Assembly: GCF_020881035.1 (NCBI RefSeq)
Contig: NZ_JAJITC010000005.1
Coordinates: 124,001-188,000, forward strand
Length of the DNA stretch: 64,000 nt
Origin: Paraburkholderia translucens
GTDB lineage: Bacteria; Pseudomonadota; Gammaproteobacteria; Burkholderiales; Burkholderiaceae
Direction: 5' to 3'
The notes below the pieces were generated by a model. It saw only the letters and a list, made by a program, of their open reading frames with translations, searched no databases and had not been told where the DNA came from. Within the stretch, counting starts at the first letter, position 1. Every line of letters begins with the position of its first letter. Of this stretch, positions 47,217-54,379 are shown in pieces. Both the position numbers and the translations under genes were made by a program.

Positions 47217-47999
47217 TCAACGTATGCTGATGCCGACGGCCTTTTCAAGCGGGGCGGGCGAAATCGCGCTCTGGCCACGATAGGGCTCGTCGAGGGTCAC
47301 GATCAGCGCGACCACCATGCCGATTGCCACCATGTGCAACGCAATGAGTCCGAGCGTTGCAGGTGTAGGTTCGAAGCGCCCATTCATCACCATCGCGCCC
47401 AGAAGGAATACCCAGATCACCCACCAGAAGACGCGCGGGACGGTGCGCGTGGCATTCTCGAGCCGCTTTTGGCGGCTTTCCTCGATTTCGCGCAACAACG
47501 TGTGCAAATCTTCGGCATTCGCCACGGCAAGCTTCGCAACGCGCTGTGTCCTTTCGATGAGGTCATCGAGTGCCTCGCTCGCGCGTGGCGACAGCTCCGG
47601 TTCCGCAGCGGCGAGCGCGGGCCAGTCGTCCCCGGACACTTTCATCACGTATCGCTTGAGCGCCGCGCGCGCGGCATCGGCATCGGCGCCGCCAATAGAG
47701 CGCAACTGACGGTCGAGTCGCGTCACGAACGAGGCCTCGCGCAACGCATCGTCCGCGGCGCGGTGTTGGTTGGCGCGCACGTCCGTCAACACATGCGCGA
47801 GGACGAACACGATGAACGCAAGCAGACTGCCGTGGACTACGTCAGCGATGGTACTGCGGGGATTGACATAGCCGAGCCTTTTCAGCACGCGCGCCGTGAC
47901 CCACGCGATGCCAACGGCGATGACGCCGGTCGATATTCCCCCTGTGAGGAGGATGGCGAAATCGGAAAGATGCGCAACGAAATCAATTATCCAGATCAT
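47217..47999 (-). CDS. DUF4239/bestrophin-like membrane protein
   Basis: The 260-aa protein has four hydrophobic segments: two near the N-terminus (IIDFVAHLSDFAILLTGGIS and ADVVHGSLLAFIVFVLAHVL) and two near the C-terminus (FWWVIWVFLLGAMVM and TLGLIALHMVAIGMVVALIV). They are separated by a charged helical domain, the layout of DUF4239 proteins. The motif LDEPYRGQSAIS near the C-terminus is diagnostic of this group. Function is unknown; a channel-like role has been suggested from similarity to bestrophins. ATG 47999 follows CAGGGAAAAG. Confidence 0.8.
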   Translation of the reverse strand: MIWIIDFVAHLSDFAILLTGGISTGVIAVGIAWVTARVLKRLGYVNPRSTIADVVHGSLLAFIVFVLAHVLTDVRANQHRAADDALREASFVTRLDRQLRSIGGADADAARAALKRYVMKVSGDDWPALAAAEPELSPRASEALDDLIERTQRVAKLAVANAEDLHTLLREIEESRQKRLENATRTVPRVFWWVIWVFLLGAMVMNGRFEPTPATLGLIALHMVAIGMVVALIVTLDEPYRGQSAISPAPLEKAVGISIR

Positions 48000-48335
48000 C
48001 TTTTCCCTGCGGTGGACCCGGCGCCGCGTCGGTGCACGGCACGGGTACGCTGCGAATGGTCAGTTTCCGTTGTTGCCGCTTCAATATTACACACGGTCTC
48101 CATTGGAGTTCGTGCATCGAGACTTCCTGGCGCGAACCGTATTGACTCTGTCACCGTTGCGACAACGTAACTCCCACCTCGCGGCCTGAATGAGCCTCAA
48201 AGCGGGCAGGTTCCATCGAAGCCCCGGCCAAATCACATGCGTAACGGAAACGATCTGCTATAACGGTAGCAGCGTGCAAGGGTAACCACCTACGAGCCGC
48301 CAAACGTGCACGTTGTGCGCGTTCCGGAGGTTCCT
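48000..48335. other. Divergent intergenic region
   Basis: About 336 bp between the DUF4239 gene and the divergent S8 peptidase gene. The region around 48070-48110 is relatively AT-rich and may hold a promoter. No coding frame with motifs was found. Confidence 0.45.
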
Positions 48336-50240
48336 GTGTTTCGATTGGAGAAACCTGTGCAGGCCTCCAAATCATTTCGTGAAAACGAACAGCCGAAGAA
48401 TGTGCACTTCTGGCCGGGCAGGCTGTGTCGGCAACTGGCGGTGTCAGGTTGCGCGGTGCTGCTGGTCGCCGCGTGTGGCGGTGGCCTTAGCAGTAATGCC
48501 AGCGGCGGTGGCGAAGAGCCGGGTCATCCCGGTGATCCGCTCGTCATGTACCAGTGGTACCTGCAGAATGTCGGGCAGGACGTGTTCACCGGTGTGCCCG
48601 GCACACCCGGTATCGACCTGGACGTGATGGGACCGCTCGGTCAGGGCATCAACGGGCTCGGCGTCAATGTGATGGTCGTGGACTCGGGTACCGAGATTGC
48701 ACATCCGGATCTGAAGGACCGCATCAATCCGTCGATGCTGCGTAATTTCGATCCTCTAGCGGCTGATGCGAACGATCCGACGCCGCCAGTCGGAAGCGTG
48801 GACGACGCGCATGGTACCGCGGCGGCGGGAATCATCGCCGCCACCGCGGACAATGGCATAGGCGGCCACGGTGTGGCACCACGGGCAACGCTCGGCGCGG
48901 CGCGCTTCCTCTGCACGAACTGTCAGACACCGGTCAACTTGATCAGCATCTTCGGCGGGGCTCCGTTTTCGCAGAACGTCGCAGTCTTCAACGGATCGTA
49001 CGGCAGTGCGGGATCGGTGCCGTTAGAGTTTGACCTCGCTAACGATTTCCAAAGCATTCTGCTTCAGCACCTGGAGACAATGCGCGGCGGCCTCGGCGCG
49101 CTGCTGGTCCAGTCCGCAGGCAACGAGTTCGAGAGCGCGACGGAAGAATCCGAAGAGCAAGAAGGCGTCGTGATACAGGTCGACTGTCGCGCAGCGAATA
49201 CGGCGGCGGTGACCTGCGTGAACGCGAATTTCGACCCGGGCAGGGCGATGCCACAGGTCGCCGCGGTGGCAGCCGTCAACGCGCTGGGCAAACGCTCCAG
49301 CTACTCGTCGGGCGGCTCCAACATCCTCGTTTCCGGGCTCGGCGGGGAGTATGGCCTTGGGCCTACGAACACCGTTGGGGCGCCTCCCGGTCCGGCATTG
49401 GTGACCACCGACCTGACCGGCTGCAATCAGGGATATGCACGCACCCAGGCGGCGGGACCCAATGCGAATCCATTCGATGTTCCGGGTTCCCAAATAAACA
49501 GCGCACTGAATCCCGATTGCGACTACACGGCGAGCATGAATGGCACATCGGCGGCAGCGCCGACAGTCTCCGGCGTGGTCGCGCTGATACTACAGGCCAA
49601 TCCGGCGCTGACCTGGCGTGACATACGGTGGATCCTGATGAAGACCGCGCGCCGTATCGACACCGCGCGCGTGCCGCCGAGCGTGGAATTGACATCGGGC
49701 CAGGCGTACGTGCCGGAACCTGCGTGGACGCAAAACGCTGCCGGCAACTGGTTCGATAACTGGTACGGTTTTGGGCTCGTCGACGCTGCGGCGGCGGTCA
49801 ACATGGCCCGCCAATACAACACCCATCTCGCAGGATCCATGTTGGCCAACACGGCGTCCGAGGAGGCTGACCGGCAACAGAACCCGGGTGGCCAGCTGGT
49901 TCCGCAAGGCACCGCAAGCGGACTCGCGATACCGCTGAACGTGACTGGATCCGCGCAGGTGGTCGAATACGTACAGGTGTCAATCAATATGGTGTCCGCC
50001 GACCTCAGCGACCTCGCGGTCGAAGTGATCTCGCCTGGCGGCACCCGCAGCGTGCTGCAGAACGCCTATAACGGGTTCGCGAACACCGGGAGAGCCGTTT
50101 CCAACTGGCTTCTTGCGTCGAATGCGTTCAATGGCGAGGGGGCGACAGGCACGTGGACGGTCCGGTTCGTCGATGTCGATACTCGTAACGGTGCGCAGAT
50201 GGGGGTTGAGAGCGTAACACTCAACGTGCTCGGTCACTGA
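48336..50240 (+). CDS. S8 family (subtilisin-like) lipoprotein peptidase with P domain
   Basis: The predicted 634-aa exported serine protease has a signal peptide ending in a lipobox LLVAACGGG (cysteine about residue 47), so it is probably a lipoprotein. The S8 catalytic triad is visible: Asp116 in VMVVDSGTEIAHPDL, His159 in DDAHGTAAAGI, and Ser405 in NGTSAAAPTVSG, with oxyanion Asn263 in QSAGNEF. The C-terminal about 100 residues (from IPLNVTGSAQVVEYVQVSIN) form a proprotein-convertase P domain. GTG 48336 has GGAGG 5 nt upstream. GTG 48357, with GGAG 6 nt upstream, is equally good and gives a shorter signal region. No conventional I9 propeptide is evident. A small secreted protein gene follows after 20 nt. 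Confidence 0.92.
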   Translation: MFRLEKPVQASKSFRENEQPKNVHFWPGRLCRQLAVSGCAVLLVAACGGGLSSNASGGGEEPGHPGDPLVMYQWYLQNVGQDVFTGVPGTPGIDLDVMGPLGQGINGLGVNVMVVDSGTEIAHPDLKDRINPSMLRNFDPLAADANDPTPPVGSVDDAHGTAAAGIIAATADNGIGGHGVAPRATLGAARFLCTNCQTPVNLISIFGGAPFSQNVAVFNGSYGSAGSVPLEFDLANDFQSILLQHLETMRGGLGALLVQSAGNEFESATEESEEQEGVVIQVDCRAANTAAVTCVNANFDPGRAMPQVAAVAAVNALGKRSSYSSGGSNILVSGLGGEYGLGPTNTVGAPPGPALVTTDLTGCNQGYARTQAAGPNANPFDVPGSQINSALNPDCDYTASMNGTSAAAPTVSGVVALILQANPALTWRDIRWILMKTARRIDTARVPPSVELTSGQAYVPEPAWTQNAAGNWFDNWYGFGLVDAAAAVNMARQYNTHLAGSMLANTASEEADRQQNPGGQLVPQGTASGLAIPLNVTGSAQVVEYVQVSINMVSADLSDLAVEVISPGGTRSVLQNAYNGFANTGRAVSNWLLASNAFNGEGATGTWTVRFVDVDTRNGAQMGVESVTLNVLGH

Positions 50241-50260
50241 CGGACGGGAGGTGGGACAGT

Positions 50261-50740
50261 ATGGGTTGGAATCGCTTCATGAATCTGGCGGGCGCAGCGC
50301 TGCTGTGCGCATCGCTCGCCCATGCGCAGGGCACGGCACTCAGGCAGGGTGCCCGGGCCTCCCCGGCGCAGGTGCAGCAGTTGAGCCGCAGCGCCCCGGT
50401 GACGATCGGCAGCACGAGCGTGTGGCCTATGCCAAGTGCTGAGCCGCTCGATCAGGACGGCAACGTGCAGGCCAATTCCACGCTGGTGATCCGCGCAAGC
50501 GACTGGTTCGTTGGTCTTAGCACGAACGACCTCGTCGTGATCTATCCGGACACGGGCGCGGTCAGCGCGGCGGCCGCCGGATTGGCGCAGCAGATACAGG
50601 CCTTCCCGACGATGAACCTCACCGTGCTACATGTGAGCACCTTCTCCGATTTGTTGCCGCTTTATCAGGCGCTCTCCACCAGGCTTCCGTCCGCGAGATT
50701 CGACCTGCCTGTGAGCTACGTCAAGCAACGGGCGCAGTGA
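50261..50740 (+). CDS. Small secreted protein co-transcribed with S8 peptidase
   Basis: The 159-aa exported protein has a signal peptide MGWNRFMNLAGAALLCASLAHA (cleaved near residue 23). The mature part is helical and alanine-rich, with QGARASPAQVQQLSRSAPVT and a compact C-terminal half (STLVIRASDWFVGLSTNDLV, then TVLHVSTFSDLLPLYQALST). It starts 20 nt after the protease stop and has GGGAGGTGGGACAGT upstream, so it is probably translated from the same mRNA. I recognise no family. A dedicated inhibitor, chaperone or activator of the protease is a reasonable idea from context but is not shown by sequence. Confidence 0.75.
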   Translation: MGWNRFMNLAGAALLCASLAHAQGTALRQGARASPAQVQQLSRSAPVTIGSTSVWPMPSAEPLDQDGNVQANSTLVIRASDWFVGLSTNDLVVIYPDTGAVSAAAAGLAQQIQAFPTMNLTVLHVSTFSDLLPLYQALSTRLPSARFDLPVSYVKQRAQ

Positions 50741-50819
50741 GGCACCCGTTTCATGGCCGCGACCGGTCCGATCACCCGCCCAAAAGCTCGCCGTTGGCCA
50801 GGATCCACCTGCAACCAAC

Positions 50820-51290
50820 TTATCCCGCAATGCGTTTGAAACTGGCGTAGTAATCGTCGGTGTAGTAACAGTCGCTCGCCTGTCTGCGCGGTCCACCACA
50901 TACGATCCGGCGCTGCCCGCGATCGGCCGAGCCAGGCGTGCGAACCGTATATGCGTGGTAGTAGCCGCGCGGATGCTGTGGCAGCAGTCCTGCGCTATTG
51001 CGGAACAGGACACCGTCCTCGGAATAAGGAAAAGGCCCGCCCGCTTTGATCAAACGCAGCGTTTCAGCTGCTTCTCCCGGCAACTGCGCCTTGGTGACGG
51101 TGGCCAGCGCCCCCCGCTCCTGCGCGCCCGATGCGGCGGACGCTTCGCTCGCGGCCTGCCCCGGCTGGACCTGCGCTTGACTCGCGGATGCACCCTGTTC
51201 CTGGGCAGCGTTTTGCGATCCGCCCTTGCCGCATCCGCCGAGGATCGCGCTCAAGGCGACGATGCTGAAGAAACCACATGCTCGTTTCAC
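50820..51290 (-). CDS. RNase Sa/barnase-like lipoprotein with altered active site
   Basis: The 156-aa lipoprotein (lipobox ILGGCGK, cysteine about residue 20) has an Ala/Gln/Ser-rich linker (about 23-58) and then a microbial ribonuclease domain (about 66-155). It includes GGPFPYSEDGVLFRN, HPRGYYHAYTVRTPGSADRG, QRRIVCGG and DCYYTDDYYASFKRI. In RNase Sa the corresponding segments are YYHEYTV and GDHYATF, where Glu54 is the general base and His85 the general acid. Here these positions are Ala and Tyr, so the enzyme is predicted inactive. No barstar inhibitor gene is present nearby. GTG 51290 has CGGAGG 9 nt upstream. The fold assignment is good; the function is open. Confidence 0.85.
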   Translation of the reverse strand: MKRACGFFSIVALSAILGGCGKGGSQNAAQEQGASASQAQVQPGQAASEASAASGAQERGALATVTKAQLPGEAAETLRLIKAGGPFPYSEDGVLFRNSAGLLPQHPRGYYHAYTVRTPGSADRGQRRIVCGGPRRQASDCYYTDDYYASFKRIAG

Positions 51291-51365
51291 GAAACGGTTG
51301 CCTCCGGGTTGACCAGCATTGGACGACCATGAACGATTTTAGGGTATCGCCAAAGGCAGAGTGCA

Positions 51366-52274
51366 TCAATGTTTGTCCCACGGCGGCACACCTGAAAACG
51401 CGTTGACCAGAAAATCGATTGCCGCGCGAACTTTTGCGCTCACGTGGCGACGGCTCGGATACAAGGCGAGCACATCGATATCCGGCAAGCGGTATTCAGG
51501 CAATACCTGAACGAGCCCGCCCGCGCGAAGGTCTTCGCCAATCAGAAACGTGGGCTGCCAGATCACGCCGTGTCCCGCGAGCGCCGCTGCGCGTGCCGTG
51601 TCGCCATTGTTGGTGTGCATGTGACAGTTGACCTCGACAGCGTGAGTTTTGCCGTCGTGGTCCGTCAGTCGCCACTCGTCCGCCGTGGCAGCATAGGTAT
51701 AGCCGATGCATCGGTGTCTGAGCAGGTCCGCCGGTCTCTCCGGATGTCCCCAGCGCTTCAGATAATCGGGAGACGCACACAGGATGTTTCTCGACGTCGC
51801 CAGTTTGCGGGCCGCATGATCGACTGTGCCGGCGCGCGAGATACGAATGGCGAGATCAAAGCCCTCCTCGACGATATCGACGATGCGGTCGATGAGGGTG
51901 ATGTCGAGTTCGACGTCGGGATATTGCTGCATGAACCGTGGCCACAGCGGCGCGAGATACCGGATACCGAAGCTGACAGGTGCATTGATACGCAGCCGTC
52001 CGCGCGGTTCGATCGACGTCGCCGATACGAGCCCTTCCGTTTCAGCCACGTCTTCGAGGATGACCTTGCAGCGCGAATAGAGCGTTTCACCGCTCTCGGT
52101 AAGCGACAACCTTCGTGAGGTGCGATTGAGAAGCCGTGCACCGAGATGCGCCTCCAGCTCATTCACATAGCGGGTCACGTTCGCGGGGGAGGTTCCGAGC
52201 GCATCGGCCGCGCGCGCAAAACTGCCCCGAGTGACGACGGTCACGAAGACCTCGAACGCGCGCAGCCGGTCCAT
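51366..52274 (-). CDS. LysR-family transcriptional regulator
   Basis: The 302-aa regulator has an N-terminal HTH (FEVFVTVVTRGSFARAADAL, then GTSPANVTRYVNELEAHLGA) and effector domain features TVDHAARKLATSRNILCASPDYL and GHGVIWQPTFLIGEDL, typical of the CrgA-like subgroup. ATG 52274 gives a standard N-terminus MDRLRAFEVF; the longer frame to 52364 adds 30 unrelated residues. It is divergent from an SDR gene with a 138-bp gap containing a LysR-type inverted repeat, so it probably regulates the SDR. Confidence 0.92.
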   Translation of the reverse strand: MDRLRAFEVFVTVVTRGSFARAADALGTSPANVTRYVNELEAHLGARLLNRTSRRLSLTESGETLYSRCKVILEDVAETEGLVSATSIEPRGRLRINAPVSFGIRYLAPLWPRFMQQYPDVELDITLIDRIVDIVEEGFDLAIRISRAGTVDHAARKLATSRNILCASPDYLKRWGHPERPADLLRHRCIGYTYAATADEWRLTDHDGKTHAVEVNCHMHTNNGDTARAAALAGHGVIWQPTFLIGEDLRAGGLVQVLPEYRLPDIDVLALYPSRRHVSAKVRAAIDFLVNAFSGVPPWDKH

Positions 52275-52287
52275 ATTGCGCTCCGGA

Positions 52288-52306
52288 CATTCACAAAAAA
52301 TGAATG
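52288..52306. promoter_or_regulatory. LysR-type box between LysR and SDR genes
   Basis: CATTCA (52288-52293), a 7-nt A-rich spacer and TGAATG (52301-52306) form an inverted repeat 13 bp upstream of the LysR start codon, in the 138-bp divergent gap. The T-N11-A core (ATTCACAAAAAATGAAT) fits a LysR binding site. Confidence 0.65.
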
Positions 52307-52412
52307 ATACCGCCATGATTTTGATCTTTCTCTCCCAAGAACGGAACCCTATAGTTTGTTTCAACGAGCCGGCGCATGGGGCATCGGCTCAGGTTGAAAC
52401 CGGAGAGTGAAC

Positions 52413-53177
52413 ATGCAACGCTTGACAGGAAAAGTGGCTATCGTTACGGGCGCCAGCGCGGGTATTGGCCGCGCTGCCGCCAGGTTGTTCGCCGCAGAAG
52501 GCGCCAAGGTCGTCGTGGCGGCACGCCGCGAGGCCGAACTCGAAGCGCTCGTGGCGGAGATCGCCCGCGACGGAGGTACGGCTATCTCGCTGGCAGGCGA
52601 TGTGCAATCCGAAGAATTTGCGAAAGCGCTGGCCGCACTCGCCGTCAGCCGCTTCGACCGTCTCGACATCGCCTTCAACAATGCGGGGACGCTCGGTGAA
52701 ATGGGACCGACCACCGGAGTCTCGGAAGCAGGCTGGTCAGCCACGCTGGCCACCAACCTGACGAGCGCGTTTCTCGGCGCCAAGCATCAGATTCCTGAAA
52801 TGATCAAGCACGGCGGCGGGTCGATCATCTTCACTTCGACGTTCGTCGGCTATTCGTTCGCCTTCCCCGGAACGGCGGCCTATGCTGCGAGCAAAGCCGG
52901 GCTGATCGGACTGACGCAAGCGCTCGCGGCCGAATACGGCCCGCAAGGCGTGCGCGTCAACTCGATCCTGCCGGGCGCAGTGGACACGGACATGTATCGC
53001 GGCATGAACGATACGGCCGAATCGCAGACGTTCGTGACCGGCTTGCACGCGCTCAAGCGCGTTGCCAGGCCGGAAGAGATTGCACGCTCGGCGCTCTACC
53101 TCGCCTCCGACGATTCGTCGTTCGTGACGGGTACGGCTTCGCTGGTCGACGGCGGGGTCTCGATTACGCGCACTTGA
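52413..53177 (+). CDS. Classical SDR-family oxidoreductase
   Basis: The 254-aa cytoplasmic NAD(P)-dependent oxidoreductase has the classical motifs TGASAGIGR (residues 12-20), NNAG in FNNAGTLGEMGP, catalytic Ser in FTSTFVGYS, YAASK (Tyr-Lys pair), and a C-terminal SFVTGTASLVDGG. It resembles glucose-1-dehydrogenase/3-oxoacyl reductase-like SDRs; the substrate is unknown. ATG 52413 has CCGGAGAG upstream. It is divergent from a LysR regulator. Confidence 0.93.
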   Translation: MQRLTGKVAIVTGASAGIGRAAARLFAAEGAKVVVAARREAELEALVAEIARDGGTAISLAGDVQSEEFAKALAALAVSRFDRLDIAFNNAGTLGEMGPTTGVSEAGWSATLATNLTSAFLGAKHQIPEMIKHGGGSIIFTSTFVGYSFAFPGTAAYAASKAGLIGLTQALAAEYGPQGVRVNSILPGAVDTDMYRGMNDTAESQTFVTGLHALKRVARPEEIARSALYLASDDSSFVTGTASLVDGGVSITRT

Positions 53178-53258
53178 GCTTGTCGAAGACAGCAACGTGC
53201 GAAGCGGGCGTTGATACCTTTCGCGAACCGGTGGCGGCAAGGTGGCGGGCGAGTTGAT

Positions 53259-54368
53259 TCATCGGCTTGCGTCGCCGCCGCGAGCTTTTTCCTCGATCCG
53301 CCTGAGCGCGTTGAACATATCGGTGGCCAGCTCGGGCGGCGTGCCTCGTGCGCGCCGCTCGGACATCGAGCGCACCTTGCTGGCACGGTTGCGCTCCGCT
53401 TCGAACTCCACCAGCCAGTGATCGAACAGCAAGCTGGCTTCGCGTTGCGTGACGTCGGGATTCTTCCGCATTTGCTGGTACGCGGCGATCAGGTTCGCCT
53501 TCGCAATCTCGACCCCGTCCGCGCCATCCCACAGCGCCCTCATGGCGTCCATTTTCAGGTCATTGAACGGCAACAGGCTGTCGTCTCCGCGTACCTCCGA
53601 GCTGCTGATGCCGAGCAACACGAAGTCCGATTCCCGATACGGCGTTGGATCGCTCGTGCCGTGCGCGCTGGAAACATACAAACGCCGGTCGCATACGCGC
53701 AGCGTGTCCGGGTTCCGTGGCACGGGTGGCGTGATCATGGCGTGGAAGCCCGTCCTGAGCGGATCGAGCGGCGAGGTGGTCAGCGAGATTCGCTGCCCGG
53801 CGAGCATCACGGTGCCATCGAGCCCAAGCAGACCCTCGACGCCTTCAAGCAGCGCCACGCCCGTCTTCGCGATCATCGCCAACTGCCCGACCGCCCCGAG
53901 CGCTCCCGACAGCCGTTCGATCACGCTGAGCAGCTTCTGTGCATAGTTGCGCCGGACGATCTGATAGAAGCTGACCGACACGTCGATGTCTCCGCCCTTG
54001 TACGGGCACGGGCCCGCGACACACACGTCGAGCACCAGCGAGCCATGTTTCGGCACCTGCCCCTCGGCCTGCTTGCCGATCAGATTCGGACCGACCACGC
54101 TTGGCACCGTCACGCGCTGGTTGCCGTAGTTGAACTCCGTCAATACCAGCACGAGCGGATCGTAGACCACATACCACTCGCGATTCGCACTCAAGTGCAT
54201 TTCGTTCACGCGTAGCGTGAAGTACGCTTCATCGCGACCGATCCAGGTACCCGCCGCGCCGTCCGGCGAGCATCTGTCGGGCGCGATCGCGGCAACCATG
54301 GGCAGTGGCACCTGACCACGCCTCAGCGTGTCCCACATGCGTTCAATCTGAGCGAAGAAGTCAGCCAT
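53259..54368 (-). CDS. Unknown protein, third gene of CHAT-STAND operon
   Basis: The 369-aa protein has no family I recognise. It begins MADFFAQIERMWDTLRRGQV and is preceded by GAGAGGCCGATCC. Residues 1-135 look beta-rich (TWIGRDEAYFTLRVNEMHLS, then REWYVVYDPLVLVLTEFNYG). Residues about 153-190 are hydrophobic and glycine/alanine-rich (LSGALGAVGQLAMIAKTGVA, then LLEGVEGLLGLDGTVML), able to form one or two membrane-seeking helices. The C-terminal 80 residues are strongly charged and basic. It starts 11 nt after the STAND NTPase stop, so it is in the same mRNA. It could be a membrane-acting effector or a substrate released by the CHAT peptidase; both are inference from context. Confidence 0.8.
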   Translation of the reverse strand: MADFFAQIERMWDTLRRGQVPLPMVAAIAPDRCSPDGAAGTWIGRDEAYFTLRVNEMHLSANREWYVVYDPLVLVLTEFNYGNQRVTVPSVVGPNLIGKQAEGQVPKHGSLVLDVCVAGPCPYKGGDIDVSVSFYQIVRRNYAQKLLSVIERLSGALGAVGQLAMIAKTGVALLEGVEGLLGLDGTVMLAGQRISLTTSPLDPLRTGFHAMITPPVPRNPDTLRVCDRRLYVSSAHGTSDPTPYRESDFVLLGISSSEVRGDDSLLPFNDLKMDAMRALWDGADGVEIAKANLIAAYQQMRKNPDVTQREASLLFDHWLVEFEAERNRASKVRSMSERRARGTPPELATDMFNALRRIEEKARGGDASR

Positions 54369-54379
54369 GGATCGGCCTC

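Noticed and set aside
53259..54368. Third operon gene as a bacterial gasdermin
   Set aside because: No sequence resemblance to gasdermin N-terminal domains or their short C-terminal inhibitory peptide by eye; kept only as an unknown possible effector.
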